NCBI GenBank assembly: GCA_026003175.1 | Contig: BPGT01000002.1 | Span: 1-64,000, forward strand | Reading direction: 5' to 3' | DNA: 64,000 nucleotides | DNA from: Armatimonadota bacterium | GTDB lineage: Bacteria > Armatimonadota > HRBIN16 | Notes under the pieces: generated by a model | Databases searched by the model: none | The model's input: the letters and a program-made list of their open reading frames with translations, nothing else | Told to the model about the DNA's origin: nothing | Translations under genes and position numbers: made by a program | In this document: piece after piece, positions 24,777-33,500 of the stretch | How positions within the stretch are numbered: the first letter of the stretch is position 1 | Layout of the letters: each line of letters begins with the position of its first letter

Positions 24777-25145
24777 ATGATTACGTTAACCGAACGAGCA
24801 GCAACCGAGATCCGCAATATCATGGAAGCGCAAGGCAAGAGCGATGCGATGCTGCGTGTGTTCGTGGCGGGAGGCGGTTGCTCCGGCTTACAGTACGGCA
24901 TGGCGATTGATGACATCGTGGATGAGGGCGACCAGATTTTCGATTCGCACGGCGTGAAGATTGTCATCGACCCATTGAGCCTGGGCTACATGAGCGGTTC
25001 GGAAGTGGATTTCGTAGAAGATAGTCTGGGCGGCGGCTTCAAGATCGACAATCCGAACGCCATTCGTTCCTGCGGCTGTGGGCAGTCCTTTGCTACCGAT
25101 GAGGAGCAGGCTGCAGGCGGCTGCAGTAGCTGCGGGCATTACTAA
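24777..25145 (+). CDS. HesB/IscA/ErpA-family iron-sulfur cluster protein
   Basis: This A-type carrier, which delivers Fe-S clusters to apoproteins, has 122 residues. The three conserved ligands are C35 (GGGCSGLQY) and the C99-x-C101 pair (RSCGCGQSF). An unusual extra CSSC pair lies in the C-terminal tail (residues about 117-120). ATG 24777 follows AAGGAGTGGG. Whether it is IscA, ErpA or SufA cannot be decided, since no isc/suf genes are nearby. Confidence 0.92.
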   Translation: MITLTERAATEIRNIMEAQGKSDAMLRVFVAGGGCSGLQYGMAIDDIVDEGDQIFDSHGVKIVIDPLSLGYMSGSEVDFVEDSLGGGFKIDNPNAIRSCGCGQSFATDEEQAAGGCSSCGHY

Positions 25146-25210
25146 TCGTGGACTATTCCCCGCCTGCTCATCGAATCGATACAAACTGGTTTGATAGAGG
25201 AATAGTTAAG

Positions 25211-25258
25211 GCGCCGGTTCTCTTTTTCTTGCTCGCGATGGCAAGATGTAACCGGCGC
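25211..25258. terminator. Terminator between converging genes
   Basis: GCGCCGGTT (25211-25219) pairs with AACCGGCGC (25250-25258), and CTTTTGTTCTTT follows on the plus strand. It ends the Fe-S gene transcript. The opposite strand is purine-poor beyond the stem, so bidirectionality is less clear. Confidence 0.7.
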
Positions 25259-25276
25259 TCTTTTGTTCTTTGACCC

Positions 25277-26212
25277 TCAGGAAACCGCTGGTTCAAGCAG
25301 AGTGAGGGTACCCGCAGTGGCATCCAGTCGTGCCCGTACACCCAATGGTATCGTCAGCGGATTCGTCACGTGCCCGAAGGGAAAACCAGCGATAGCGGGC
25401 TTGCCCAGCGGCACGATGATGTCCTCCCAGATTTGGTCGATGGTCAGGGTCTCCGAGCGGTCGCTGGTGTATTGCTCCCAATTCGTGATTTCACCGATGA
25501 CGAAACCTGCTGCTTCTTCCAGCACGCCGCATCGCTTGAGCTGTGTCAGCATCCGGTCTACCGCGTAAGGCGCTTCGTCCACGTCCTCGATACACAGGAT
25601 TTTGCCCTTTGCGTCTACTTGCTCCGGTGTACCACAGGTGGCAGCAACGAGGCACAGACAACCGCCGGTCAGTTCGCCTTCTGCTACGCCGGGCACCAGT
25701 GTTTGCACCTTCCCCTCGCGCGTGTCGTATGCGCCCAGCGGCTCCGGCTTCTCCAGCAGTTCGAAGAGATTGTTGATAGTCAGATCGGAAACGTCGCGGG
25801 CGAGGGTGATTATCATCGGTGCGTAGAAGACCACCATGTCGGTACGGCGCAGGAAAGCAAGATGCAGGGTAGTAATGTCGCTATAGCCGATGAGCGGTTT
25901 GGGATTTGCACGGATAGTATCCCAGTCCAGGTAATCCAGAATGCGCGACGCCCCATAGCCGCCGCGCGTGCAGAGGATAGCTTTCACGTCCTTGCGGGTG
26001 AACATGGTGTTGAGGTCGGCGGCGCGGTCGCGGTCTTCTCCTGCCAGATAGCCGCGACGGTCGAAGGCGTGCTCTCCAAAAACCAGTTTATAGCCCCGTT
26101 GCTGAATCTTCTCGATACCGGGCTGCAGGGCTTCTCTGCACTTATAGCTGCTGGGCGATATCACACCGATAGTATCGCCCGGGCGCAGGGCTGGTGGTTT
26201 GATGCGTGGCAT
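25277..26212 (-). CDS. LD-carboxypeptidase (peptidase family S66)
   Basis: This enzyme releases the terminal D-Ala from murein tetrapeptides during recycling. It has 311 residues. The nucleophile Ser is in LIGYSDITTL, the Glu in LCIEDVDEAPY and the His in FGHVTNPLTIPLG, as in LdcA. CTRGGYGASRILD marks the N-terminal fold. No signal peptide is seen, so a cytoplasmic location is likely. Confidence 0.93.
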   Translation of the reverse strand: MPRIKPPALRPGDTIGVISPSSYKCREALQPGIEKIQQRGYKLVFGEHAFDRRGYLAGEDRDRAADLNTMFTRKDVKAILCTRGGYGASRILDYLDWDTIRANPKPLIGYSDITTLHLAFLRRTDMVVFYAPMIITLARDVSDLTINNLFELLEKPEPLGAYDTREGKVQTLVPGVAEGELTGGCLCLVAATCGTPEQVDAKGKILCIEDVDEAPYAVDRMLTQLKRCGVLEEAAGFVIGEITNWEQYTSDRSETLTIDQIWEDIIVPLGKPAIAGFPFGHVTNPLTIPLGVRARLDATAGTLTLLEPAVS

Positions 26213-26292
26213 ACAGACTGATTATCCCTCCTCCTGTGGTGCAGTTTTCACCATTGACGCTTCTTCTTCCTCTTCGTTGTACTGGATACGCT

Positions 26293-26478
26293 GAGGGTGT
26301 TCGAAATTGCTGGTTGAATGGATAGATAACCTAACCCCCTTGCCCCCTTCCCTGCAAGGGAAGGGGAAACGCCCCTCTCCTCGTAGGAGAGGGGACGGGG
26401 GTGAGGTAAGGCAGGGATAGCAAGAACGCCTCTCTCCTTGCGCTACAACCAACTTCTCAACAATTCTCGAACACCCTC
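26293..26478. mobile_element. MITE-like element with 12-bp inverted ends and 9-bp target duplication
   Basis: The element begins GAGGGTGTTCGA and ends with its exact complement TCGAACACCCTC, with imperfect pairing further inward. It is flanked on both sides by GGATACGCT (26284-26292 and 26479-26487), a 9-bp target-site duplication. It contains no gene. Inside are two GC-rich hairpins (26345-26369 and 26372-26397 approximately) of the same family as the repeats at 36519-36958. It inserted just upstream of the TTGACA of the next gene's promoter. Confidence 0.85.
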
Positions 26479-26487
26479 GGATACGCT

Positions 26488-26517
26488 TGACATGAGTAAG
26501 GCTCTTCTGGTTTAATG
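26488..26517 (+). promoter_or_regulatory. Promoter of the TPR gene, abutting the MITE
   Basis: TTGACA (26488-26493), an 18-bp spacer and TTTAAT (26512-26517) form a plausible promoter. Its -35 box starts immediately after the MITE's target duplication, so upstream regulatory sequence has been displaced by about 195 bp. Confidence 0.6.
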
Positions 26518-26594
26518 CATTGGTGCGCGTTCAGCACAGGCTTGTGCCAGAGCGCGAAAGTGCCATTATCACTATTGGGACAGTCGCGACGGTA

Positions 26595-27539
26595 ATGCGG
26601 GACATGGAGATGGAGTACCCATACGAGCTAGATAAGGACCCGAATCTGTGGCTGGACGAGATAGACCTGCTGGAGATCGAGTCGCTCACGCCGGAGGAAG
26701 CGGCGCGTCTGGAGGCAATGGTGGAAAACGATCTCCAGAGCGTCGACGAGGCGGTCGATGTCGCCCCCGAAGAGGCGGAAGAAGCTGCCAGAGAAGGCGA
26801 TGAGCACCTTGCGCAAGGGCTGGTGGAGGAGGCTATCAATGCCTACCGGCGCATGATACAGGTAGACCCCGATTCGCTGGATGCCCACCTGCGCATCGCC
26901 GATGCTTACCTACTGGCGGACATGTCTTTCAAAGCGGTACGTCACTATCGCAAAGCAGCACGCAGTCATCCTAGACGGGCAGAACCGCATTTCCGATTGG
27001 GCGAAGTCTATCGGCGATACGGGTTACTGAAGGTCGCGATAGCAGAGTATCGAAAAGCGGTGGATCTCAGCCCGCAAAACCCATTTTATCGCTATCGGCT
27101 CGCCAAGACATTGTTTGAGCACGGCGAGATACGCGAAGCCATTGAGCAGATGGTGCTCTGTGTGCAGACAGCCAGCTCCGATGCGTTTTACCATTATGCA
27201 TTAGGAGATATGTTCGCCCGCCTGAGGCGTTACGAAGAGGCAGCTTACGAAATGCGTTTAGCCACCGTGTTTGCCCCGTACGACGATTACTACAGCGCGT
27301 GTCTGGGCATCATGTACCTGCATACTCGCTCCCTGTCCAAAGCGGCGTCCGCGTTCCGTCAGGCCATTCGCCTGAACCCCGACAACCCGAGCTACCACTA
27401 CCTGCTGGCGGATACCTACCGGCGGATGGGGATGGTGAAACACGCTGCGGCGCATTATCGCAAGGCGGGAAGGCTGGGGGCGTACGACTCCGCCTTTGTG
27501 CGCCGTGTGCGAGACGAGGTCAATCGGTCACACGAGTAG
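26595..27539 (+). CDS. Tetratricopeptide repeat protein with acidic N-terminus
   Basis: The protein has an acidic N-terminal region (about 60 residues, PEEAARLEAMVENDLQSVDE) followed by about six TPR units such as AINAYRRMIQVDPDSLDAHL, VAIAEYRKAVDLSPQNPFY and AASAFRQAIRLNPDNPSYHY. No signal peptide is seen. The start is uncertain: TTG 26520 is open in frame, but ATG 26595 or 26604 lies at a more usual distance from the promoter. Its 3' end overlaps the convergent VanZ gene by 20 nt. Confidence 0.8.
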   Translation: MRDMEMEYPYELDKDPNLWLDEIDLLEIESLTPEEAARLEAMVENDLQSVDEAVDVAPEEAEEAAREGDEHLAQGLVEEAINAYRRMIQVDPDSLDAHLRIADAYLLADMSFKAVRHYRKAARSHPRRAEPHFRLGEVYRRYGLLKVAIAEYRKAVDLSPQNPFYRYRLAKTLFEHGEIREAIEQMVLCVQTASSDAFYHYALGDMFARLRRYEEAAYEMRLATVFAPYDDYYSACLGIMYLHTRSLSKAASAFRQAIRLNPDNPSYHYLLADTYRRMGMVKHAAAHYRKAGRLGAYDSAFVRRVRDEVNRSHE

Positions 27540-28026
27540 CCGTTCGCACCGAACCTGTTTGCATCGCCTCGCGCACGCTCTGCCATGCGTAGAGCGTCGC
27601 CAGCAACACGAAGCCCGTCATCGCCCCCAGTGCATCGATGCCTACGTCTCGCAAAGAGGGTCCGCGCGAAGAGACGAACACCTGATGAAACTCGTCGGTG
27701 AAGGCGTACAGGATGCTGAAACTACCCGAAAAGCCCAGCGCACGCCAATGCCTCCACGCCTCGCCATAGCGGAAAGCGCGGTAAGCCAGCAGCGCAAGGA
27801 TAAAATACTCGGTGAAATGCGCTCCCTTGCGTATCCAGTAATGTAGTTCGAACAGCTCCTCCGGCGTTGCCTGTGCCAGCCAGTCGGGGAACAGGCGTTG
27901 CAGTAACTTATAGAGCAACCCCGCCGTATGAGTTGCCGAACCCAACTCGGTGGACATGGCGAAAATTACTGCCATCCACGCTATCATCGGTCCCACGTAC
28001 CACAGGAAACGTGTTGTCTTACTCAC
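27520..28026 (-). CDS. VanZ-family membrane protein
   Basis: This 168-residue protein has about four membrane helices and the signature YAFTDEFHQVFVSSRGPSLRDVGIDALGA, which defines the VanZ family. Family members influence glycopeptide susceptibility and other envelope functions. No van cluster is present. It lies 21 nt downstream of the M61 peptidase gene on the same strand and is probably co-transcribed. Confidence 0.88.
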   Translation of the reverse strand: MSKTTRFLWYVGPMIAWMAVIFAMSTELGSATHTAGLLYKLLQRLFPDWLAQATPEELFELHYWIRKGAHFTEYFILALLAYRAFRYGEAWRHWRALGFSGSFSILYAFTDEFHQVFVSSRGPSLRDVGIDALGAMTGFVLLATLYAWQSVREAMQTGSVRTATRVTD

Positions 28027-28047
28027 CGGCTGTTCGCACCCCTTTTG

Positions 28048-29871
28048 CTATCGCGCCTGAGCGGAAACGCGCGTTGTGCCTCGCAGTAGTCCCTCTCGCA
28101 CCCGTAGCACCGACTCATCGGCGGTCTCCAGAGGCACCAGTCGAATAGAGTAACGCCTTTCGCCGCCGATTTTGCCTTCCATCACCACTACACGTCCGCT
28201 TCGCCATACCGTTATCTTTATCGGGTCGCCGAGTTTCTTGCGAGAGACCACGTCCTCGATGCGCACCTCGGCAGGCTGTTCATCGATCTCCGTGACGATG
28301 TCGCCAGCCCGAAGACCCATCAGGAACGCTGGGCTTTGCGAATCTACCGCCTGCACTATTACGCGCCCCGCAGCATCTATCGTGCTCGTCACGCCAAAAT
28401 ACGTTGTGGCGGTGCTCTGACGTTCCAGGCGAAAACCGATATACTTCAGAACCTCGTCGTACGGTAGTGGGTCGGTACTGGCGACCATCCGCCGGTACAA
28501 CACGCTCATATCCTGCGCCACAACCCGATTGATGGCTTGCAGGATGCCGTCCTCTTCGAAGCCGGGTTTGGGATAAGCATAGCGCTCCATCAGAAAGCGC
28601 ATCACGTCGTCCAGACTTTTGCGGTTGTCGGTCAGACCGCGAATGGCGATATCCAGCAAGAAACCTACTACCTTACCCTTGTTGTAATAACTTAAACCAC
28701 CGTAGCCCATGCCATTGCCTTCCCACACATTCCAGCTGGCTTCCTCCAGCGTGACGCGCTCGCGCGCGGGATTGTTTTCCAGCGTGTGGATTTCCCGCTC
28801 CATATCCTGCCAGAAATCGCGGTCGCCAATAAGGCCCGCGCGCAGCAGCAGCACGGTGGCATAGTAATCCGTCACCCCTTCGCACCACCAGAGCGCGCGG
28901 GTGCGCACCGGCTGCGTATAGTCAAAGGGTCCCAGCACTTTGGGGCGGATACGTTTGACATTCCATGCATGGAAATACTCATGCGCTGCCAGACCGTTGA
29001 TATGCAAATCCCGTCTGTCGGGCACGTTTAGCACTGTCGAGTTCAGATGCTCTAGCCCACCGCCGAACCCTCTGCCGCTCAAGTGGACAATAAACAGGTA
29101 ACGTTTGAAAGGTGCGCTGCCAAACAGGTCGATGCCCGCGTTGGCGATACGCTGGAAGTTGGTCGCTACTCTGTCCATATCGCAAAGGATAGTCCCTGTC
29201 TCCGAGGCAAACACCACTCGCATTGGCACGCCACGTGCGCGGAACTCCCGCACCTCAAACTGCCCCATCTGAATGGGGTTGTCTATCAGCTCGTCGTAGT
29301 TCGGCGCGGTGAAAGTATCCCGTACATCCCCGAACGGTCTTAGCTCGCTCTGCGCGGTGAAGTCCATTGCGGTCGCCACCTGCCAGCCCACAGGCAATCG
29401 GAAGCGTACCTCGTGGGGCACTTTCTTGGAATCCATCTCGTATACAAACGCCGCCGCGCCGTTAATATAGGCATGATGCGGTCCCATGGCCGCTCCGAAG
29501 AAGCCCATTCCCTCGTCGCGTGCCAGCACGTGATAGCGCAGGCGCACTGTTTGCGCACCGCCAGTATCTATCTGCCAGCTATAGTGGTCTACGGGTTCTA
29601 TCGGTAAAGGCTCACCCCTTTCGTTTTCTGCCTGCATGTCGCGGATACCCTCGTTGTACGGCATCGTTTGGTACCAGCCGGGAGTCCATGTCGGTATGGC
29701 TACGGTCAGCTTGCGGGAGTCGACACCTTGAAGGGTGTATTCCATCGTGAAGGCTTGCTGAGAGGGGTCTTCCAGCTGTACCAGGATGCTCACCTTTGAA
29801 ACCGATGCCCAAGCAGTACCGATAACAAGCCACAGCACCACCCCGCTTGCTACTGCAAACCATCGTCGCAT
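28048..29871 (-). CDS. M61-family glycyl aminopeptidase-like protein with PDZ domain
   Basis: This exported peptidase has 607 residues with an N-terminal signal peptide (VASGVVLWLVIGTAWA). The zinc motif HEYFHAWNVKRIRP gives HExxH, and the downstream Glu is probably in WWCEGVTDYY. A PDZ domain follows at about residues 490-580 (VDSQSPAFLMGLRAGDIVTEI). It resembles the P1-type aminopeptidases with an N-terminal beta domain. The substrate is unknown. Confidence 0.9.
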   Translation of the reverse strand: MRRWFAVASGVVLWLVIGTAWASVSKVSILVQLEDPSQQAFTMEYTLQGVDSRKLTVAIPTWTPGWYQTMPYNEGIRDMQAENERGEPLPIEPVDHYSWQIDTGGAQTVRLRYHVLARDEGMGFFGAAMGPHHAYINGAAAFVYEMDSKKVPHEVRFRLPVGWQVATAMDFTAQSELRPFGDVRDTFTAPNYDELIDNPIQMGQFEVREFRARGVPMRVVFASETGTILCDMDRVATNFQRIANAGIDLFGSAPFKRYLFIVHLSGRGFGGGLEHLNSTVLNVPDRRDLHINGLAAHEYFHAWNVKRIRPKVLGPFDYTQPVRTRALWWCEGVTDYYATVLLLRAGLIGDRDFWQDMEREIHTLENNPARERVTLEEASWNVWEGNGMGYGGLSYYNKGKVVGFLLDIAIRGLTDNRKSLDDVMRFLMERYAYPKPGFEEDGILQAINRVVAQDMSVLYRRMVASTDPLPYDEVLKYIGFRLERQSTATTYFGVTSTIDAAGRVIVQAVDSQSPAFLMGLRAGDIVTEIDEQPAEVRIEDVVSRKKLGDPIKITVWRSGRVVVMEGKIGGERRYSIRLVPLETADESVLRVREGLLRGTTRVSAQAR

Positions 29872-29947
29872 GGGTAAAAGCTCCTCCGTTTTCGCTGCAG
29901 GATATTGCTTACATTTTGCGGGATTGCGGACAGGAAGTCAAGGGGGG

Positions 29948-29973
29948 AGGGCGAGCCGTTCTCGGCTCGCCCT
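29948..29973. terminator. Hairpin between the lipoprotein and M61 genes
   Basis: An 11-bp perfect stem (29948-29958 with 29963-29973) surrounds a TTCT loop. It lies downstream of the lipoprotein gene and the oxidase relic on the minus strand. No strong T-run is present. Confidence 0.55.
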
Positions 29974-29979
29974 ATGGTG

Positions 29980-30078
29980 CTATTGCTGGATCTTCAGCGG
30001 GCGCATCATCTCGTTTCCAGGATGTGGCAGTGCCATACGTAGCCCGGACCCACCGCAGGGTCAAACGGGTAGAGGTTT
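29980..30078 (-). pseudogene. C-terminal remnant of a multicopper oxidase
   Basis: Reading leftward from about 30077, the frame gives LNLYPFDPAVGPGYVWHCHI then LE, the type-1/type-3 copper motif of multicopper oxidases. After two bases, a second frame gives EMMRPLKIQQ and a TAG at 29982-29980. Intact family members have HED plus one residue between these parts, so a 10-nt deletion is inferred. The upstream body of the gene is absent. It begins right after the lipoprotein stop codon. Confidence 0.7.
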
Positions 30079-30090
30079 AGGTGTGCAAAC

Positions 30091-30513
30091 TCAAAACGGC
30101 GACTCAGGCGGCGGTAACGGCGTGCTAAGCGATTTTTCGGCTACTGCTGTGTTGTTGGCGGCATCCGTAACCATCACCTGTATCCGCAACGCCGCGCCCG
30201 TTGCCCGGCTCATATCCCACTGCGCAACGAACCGCACGTGGTACTCGGAGCCGCTGCCTGCCTGCATCGCATATTGCTTTTCTGTGCCGTCGGGGTAGGT
30301 TGCTACCACTTCAGCGTTCTGGACGCCGCGGTCGTCGGTGACTGTGACTTGCACCAGGATCTCTGTGCCCGATACGATGAGCTCTTCTGGCAACACCAGC
30401 AGAGAGTGTATGGTGGGGGGAGTGGTATCCCGCACAAACCCGATACCTCCTCCGCCACCACAACCCGTTAGCGCAAGCCCGGCTACAAGCAGAGCACACC
30501 AGAGGTGCCTCAT
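30091..30513 (-). CDS. Predicted lipoprotein with Ig-like fold
   Basis: This 140-residue protein starts with a lipoprotein signal (LLVAGLALTGC) and a poly-Gly stretch. The mature part reads TPPTIHSLLVLPEELIVSGT and VTVTDDRGVQNAEVVATYPDG, resembling a single Ig/cadherin-like beta domain. No enzyme motif is present. It lies 14 nt downstream of the large propeller protein on the same strand, which suggests an envelope partner. Confidence 0.78.
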   Translation of the reverse strand: MRHLWCALLVAGLALTGCGGGGGIGFVRDTTPPTIHSLLVLPEELIVSGTEILVQVTVTDDRGVQNAEVVATYPDGTEKQYAMQAGSGSEYHVRFVAQWDMSRATGAALRIQVMVTDAANNTAVAEKSLSTPLPPPESPF

Positions 30514-30527
30514 TGTCCTTCTCCTCC

Positions 30528-33500
30528 CTACCGCGCCAGCACCAGCGGAGTCACCGCCTGCGTATGCCGTCCCTCTTCATCCTGCGCCCGTACGCGCACG
30601 AGGTATACTCCAGCGGGCAACGCGCGTCCTTGCCCATCGACTCCACGCCACACCAGGGTATGCGTGCCAGCCTGCCGTGTGCCACCTGCATCCAGTAGCG
30701 CAACACGCGTCCCGGATGCGCTCAGCACCTCCACCTGTACCATCGCCATACGGCTCAGGGTGAAGTGCACAGCAATGCTGCCCCCTCGCGTTGGCGTTGC
30801 CTGCAGAGCCGCAATGCGCAGGGGCAAGCCGATATCACGCTCCGCCACCAGGGTGAACCTGCGCTCAGTCTCTCCCTCCGCAGGCATGAAGCGATAGGCA
30901 GGGGTGGTGCGCAGGTATCGTCGTGCGCCGGTAGTGCGGTCAATCAGCGTCAGGCTCACCTCGCGCGGCAGACGGTTGGCACCGTCCCAGTGTAGACCGA
31001 TCTCCTCACGTGCCTTGCCGAAGCGCACCACCAGGTCCCATTCCTGACGCCCGCCGAGTCCGCTGCGGATATCCACCGCCAGTGGCGAACCCGCACGCTC
31101 TACAAATACCTCCACAGGCTGACCCTCCGCAGTAGCGGGCGGTGCAGGAGGCGGTGCGACGCCCACCCCACGCCCGTTCGCTGAAACACCGATGATCGCC
31201 TCCGCCTCTGAGTCGCCCCGACGCGCCAGCACCGGCAACGACCAGCCTTTACCCGTGATGGGCGAACGACCAGTGGAGCGCGTTCCATCGGATGCTCCGG
31301 GCAGAAGAAGGTCACATTCCTTGTGGGCGTATACCCAGTAGCCCTTCCATGGTTCCAGATAGCCCTGCACGCCGGGCACCACATTGGAATCGTAGATGAA
31401 CACATAGTGCCCCGTATACGGGTTCTGAGCGTTCTGCCTCCAGCCCCAGGCGTAGCTTTCCATCCAGCCGGACTGCTGCGCCTGTTCCAGAGTGACGGTA
31501 AGAGCACCCAGACGCACCCTGATCAGGTCCAGGCTCCACTGCACGGTAGATGGGTACGGGCAGGATATCAGATTCCAGCCCCGCTGCAGATGGATGACCG
31601 CTGCCTCCGCAGACGTCTCCGCAGGGACACGCACCGCCATGCTCCGAGGGGTTCTTACCCAGTACGCTTTACCCATCTGCAAAGGCTGTGCCTCACTCAC
31701 ATCCAGATAGCCTGCGCCGGGCTCCCAGCGTTTCATCGCCATCCCCGACAGCCCGATACTCGCCGGGGCAAGTTGCTCGGTGGAAGTGCTTACGCCGAAC
31801 GTGTTCACACCCGCTGGTAGCCACACCTGCGCGCCGAGAACGACTCTAAGCGCAACCTTGTTTTGGTCGTTGCTCCTGTCAGACTGGTCGAGCACGCCAT
31901 TGGCGTCTACGATAACCCATACGGTGTAATCGCCCGGCTGCATATCGGCTGGAATGATGACCTCGCTCTCATGGGTGATGGACTGGTTGACTCCCAGTGT
32001 CGGGGTGAGAAACTCGGTGAGCGCGCGGTCGGACGTAGATGGAGCATTCGCAGAGCGACTGATCTGCACCCGTGTTCTGGAAGCAGAGGACGGAGCATCG
32101 CCGCGGTTGGTTATCCGGACACTGATCGTCACCTTCCCACCTGCCATCGCCTTGGGCGAGGAGACGTTTACCTCAACGGGCGACAGGTCGCATTTGTCGA
32201 TGCGTACGGTGAACTCCCGCGCCTCGCTCCATCCGCTTTCCACGCCCTGCTCGTCTATTGCCTTCGCCCGCCAGCTCCACGGACCCTGCGACAACGGCTG
32301 GGCAGAGGGAACTGTGTAGGTAGCGTCCGCACCGCTGCTGACAAACTCTGTGACGAATGACCGTGCTTCCGTACCTCTGCTCAGGCGTATGACGAACTTC
32401 ACCCGTTCGCCGTTCGGGTCATCGGTTCTGAGCCGGAAGGTCGGCGTCGGGGTGATTACCGCGTTTGGGGCAGGTGCAATTAGGGTAGGCACTGCAGGCG
32501 CGCGATTTGTCGCTACGGTAAAACTCCACGCCTCACTCCATGCACTTTCTGCGCCACGCTCGTCTATTGCCTTCGCCTTCCAGTTCCATTGCCTCTCGGA
32601 GAGCGGCTGGTCGGCAGGGACAGTGTACACCACCTCTGCGCCGCTATCCACGTAGTCTGTGGTAAAAGTGCGAACGTCTGTGCCGTCAGTGACCTGTATC
32701 TCCAGCTTCACCCGCTCGCCGTCGGGGTCGCTGGCTTTGAGGGTCAGGCTTGGCGTGGCGGAGACAATCGTGCCGCTGGCAGGAGCGATCAGCGTGGGCA
32801 CAGAGGGTGGCGTGTTCACGTTCATCGTGAAGGCTTGCGTTGCGCTCCAGTTGCTGACGGCGCCCCTCTCATCGACGGCGCGCGCTCTCCAGCTCCACGT
32901 CCCCGCTGTCAACGCCTGTTCCACAGGAACGGTGACCGTTGCCTCCTCCCCACTGGCAACAAAACCGGTGGAGAAGCTTCTGGTATCGTCGCCTCTGGTG
33001 AGCTGTATCTCGAACTTCACCCGGTCGCCGTCGATGTCCTCAGTGATGAGTCGGAAGGTAGGAGTAGTAGTATCGGAGATGTTCTGGTTGTGTTCCGGTG
33101 CCAGCAGAGTGGGCGTGCGAGGCGGATGGTTGGATACACTGCCCGTGTAGCGGAAGACAAGCACGCCTGAATCGAGGTTTGCGAGATAAGCATAGTTGCC
33201 GTCCACCGCCACACGAAGTGCAAGGCGCGGTGTATCATGATAACCGACGAGTATCGGATTAAAGGGGTCGGTGACATCTATTACCGCCAGGCCACCGTCC
33301 TCCTCTGCAACAAAAGCAAGAGTTCCTGCTACCGCCACACTCCACACGTCGCCGGTGGTGGAGTAGGAACCAACTTCTCGGGGGTGAGCAGGGTCAGAAA
33401 CGTCTACAATCCTCAGCCCACCTTGCCCACCAGCAACGTAGGCGTAAGAGCCGGATACGTAAACGCCTTTGGCGTGGTGATTGTAAGCACCGATCTCTCT

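Noticed and set aside
26222-26452. Minus-strand open frame with SPPSPLLRGEGRFPFP-type peptide
   Set aside because: It is a translation of the GC-rich hairpin repeat inside the MITE, a common false gene.
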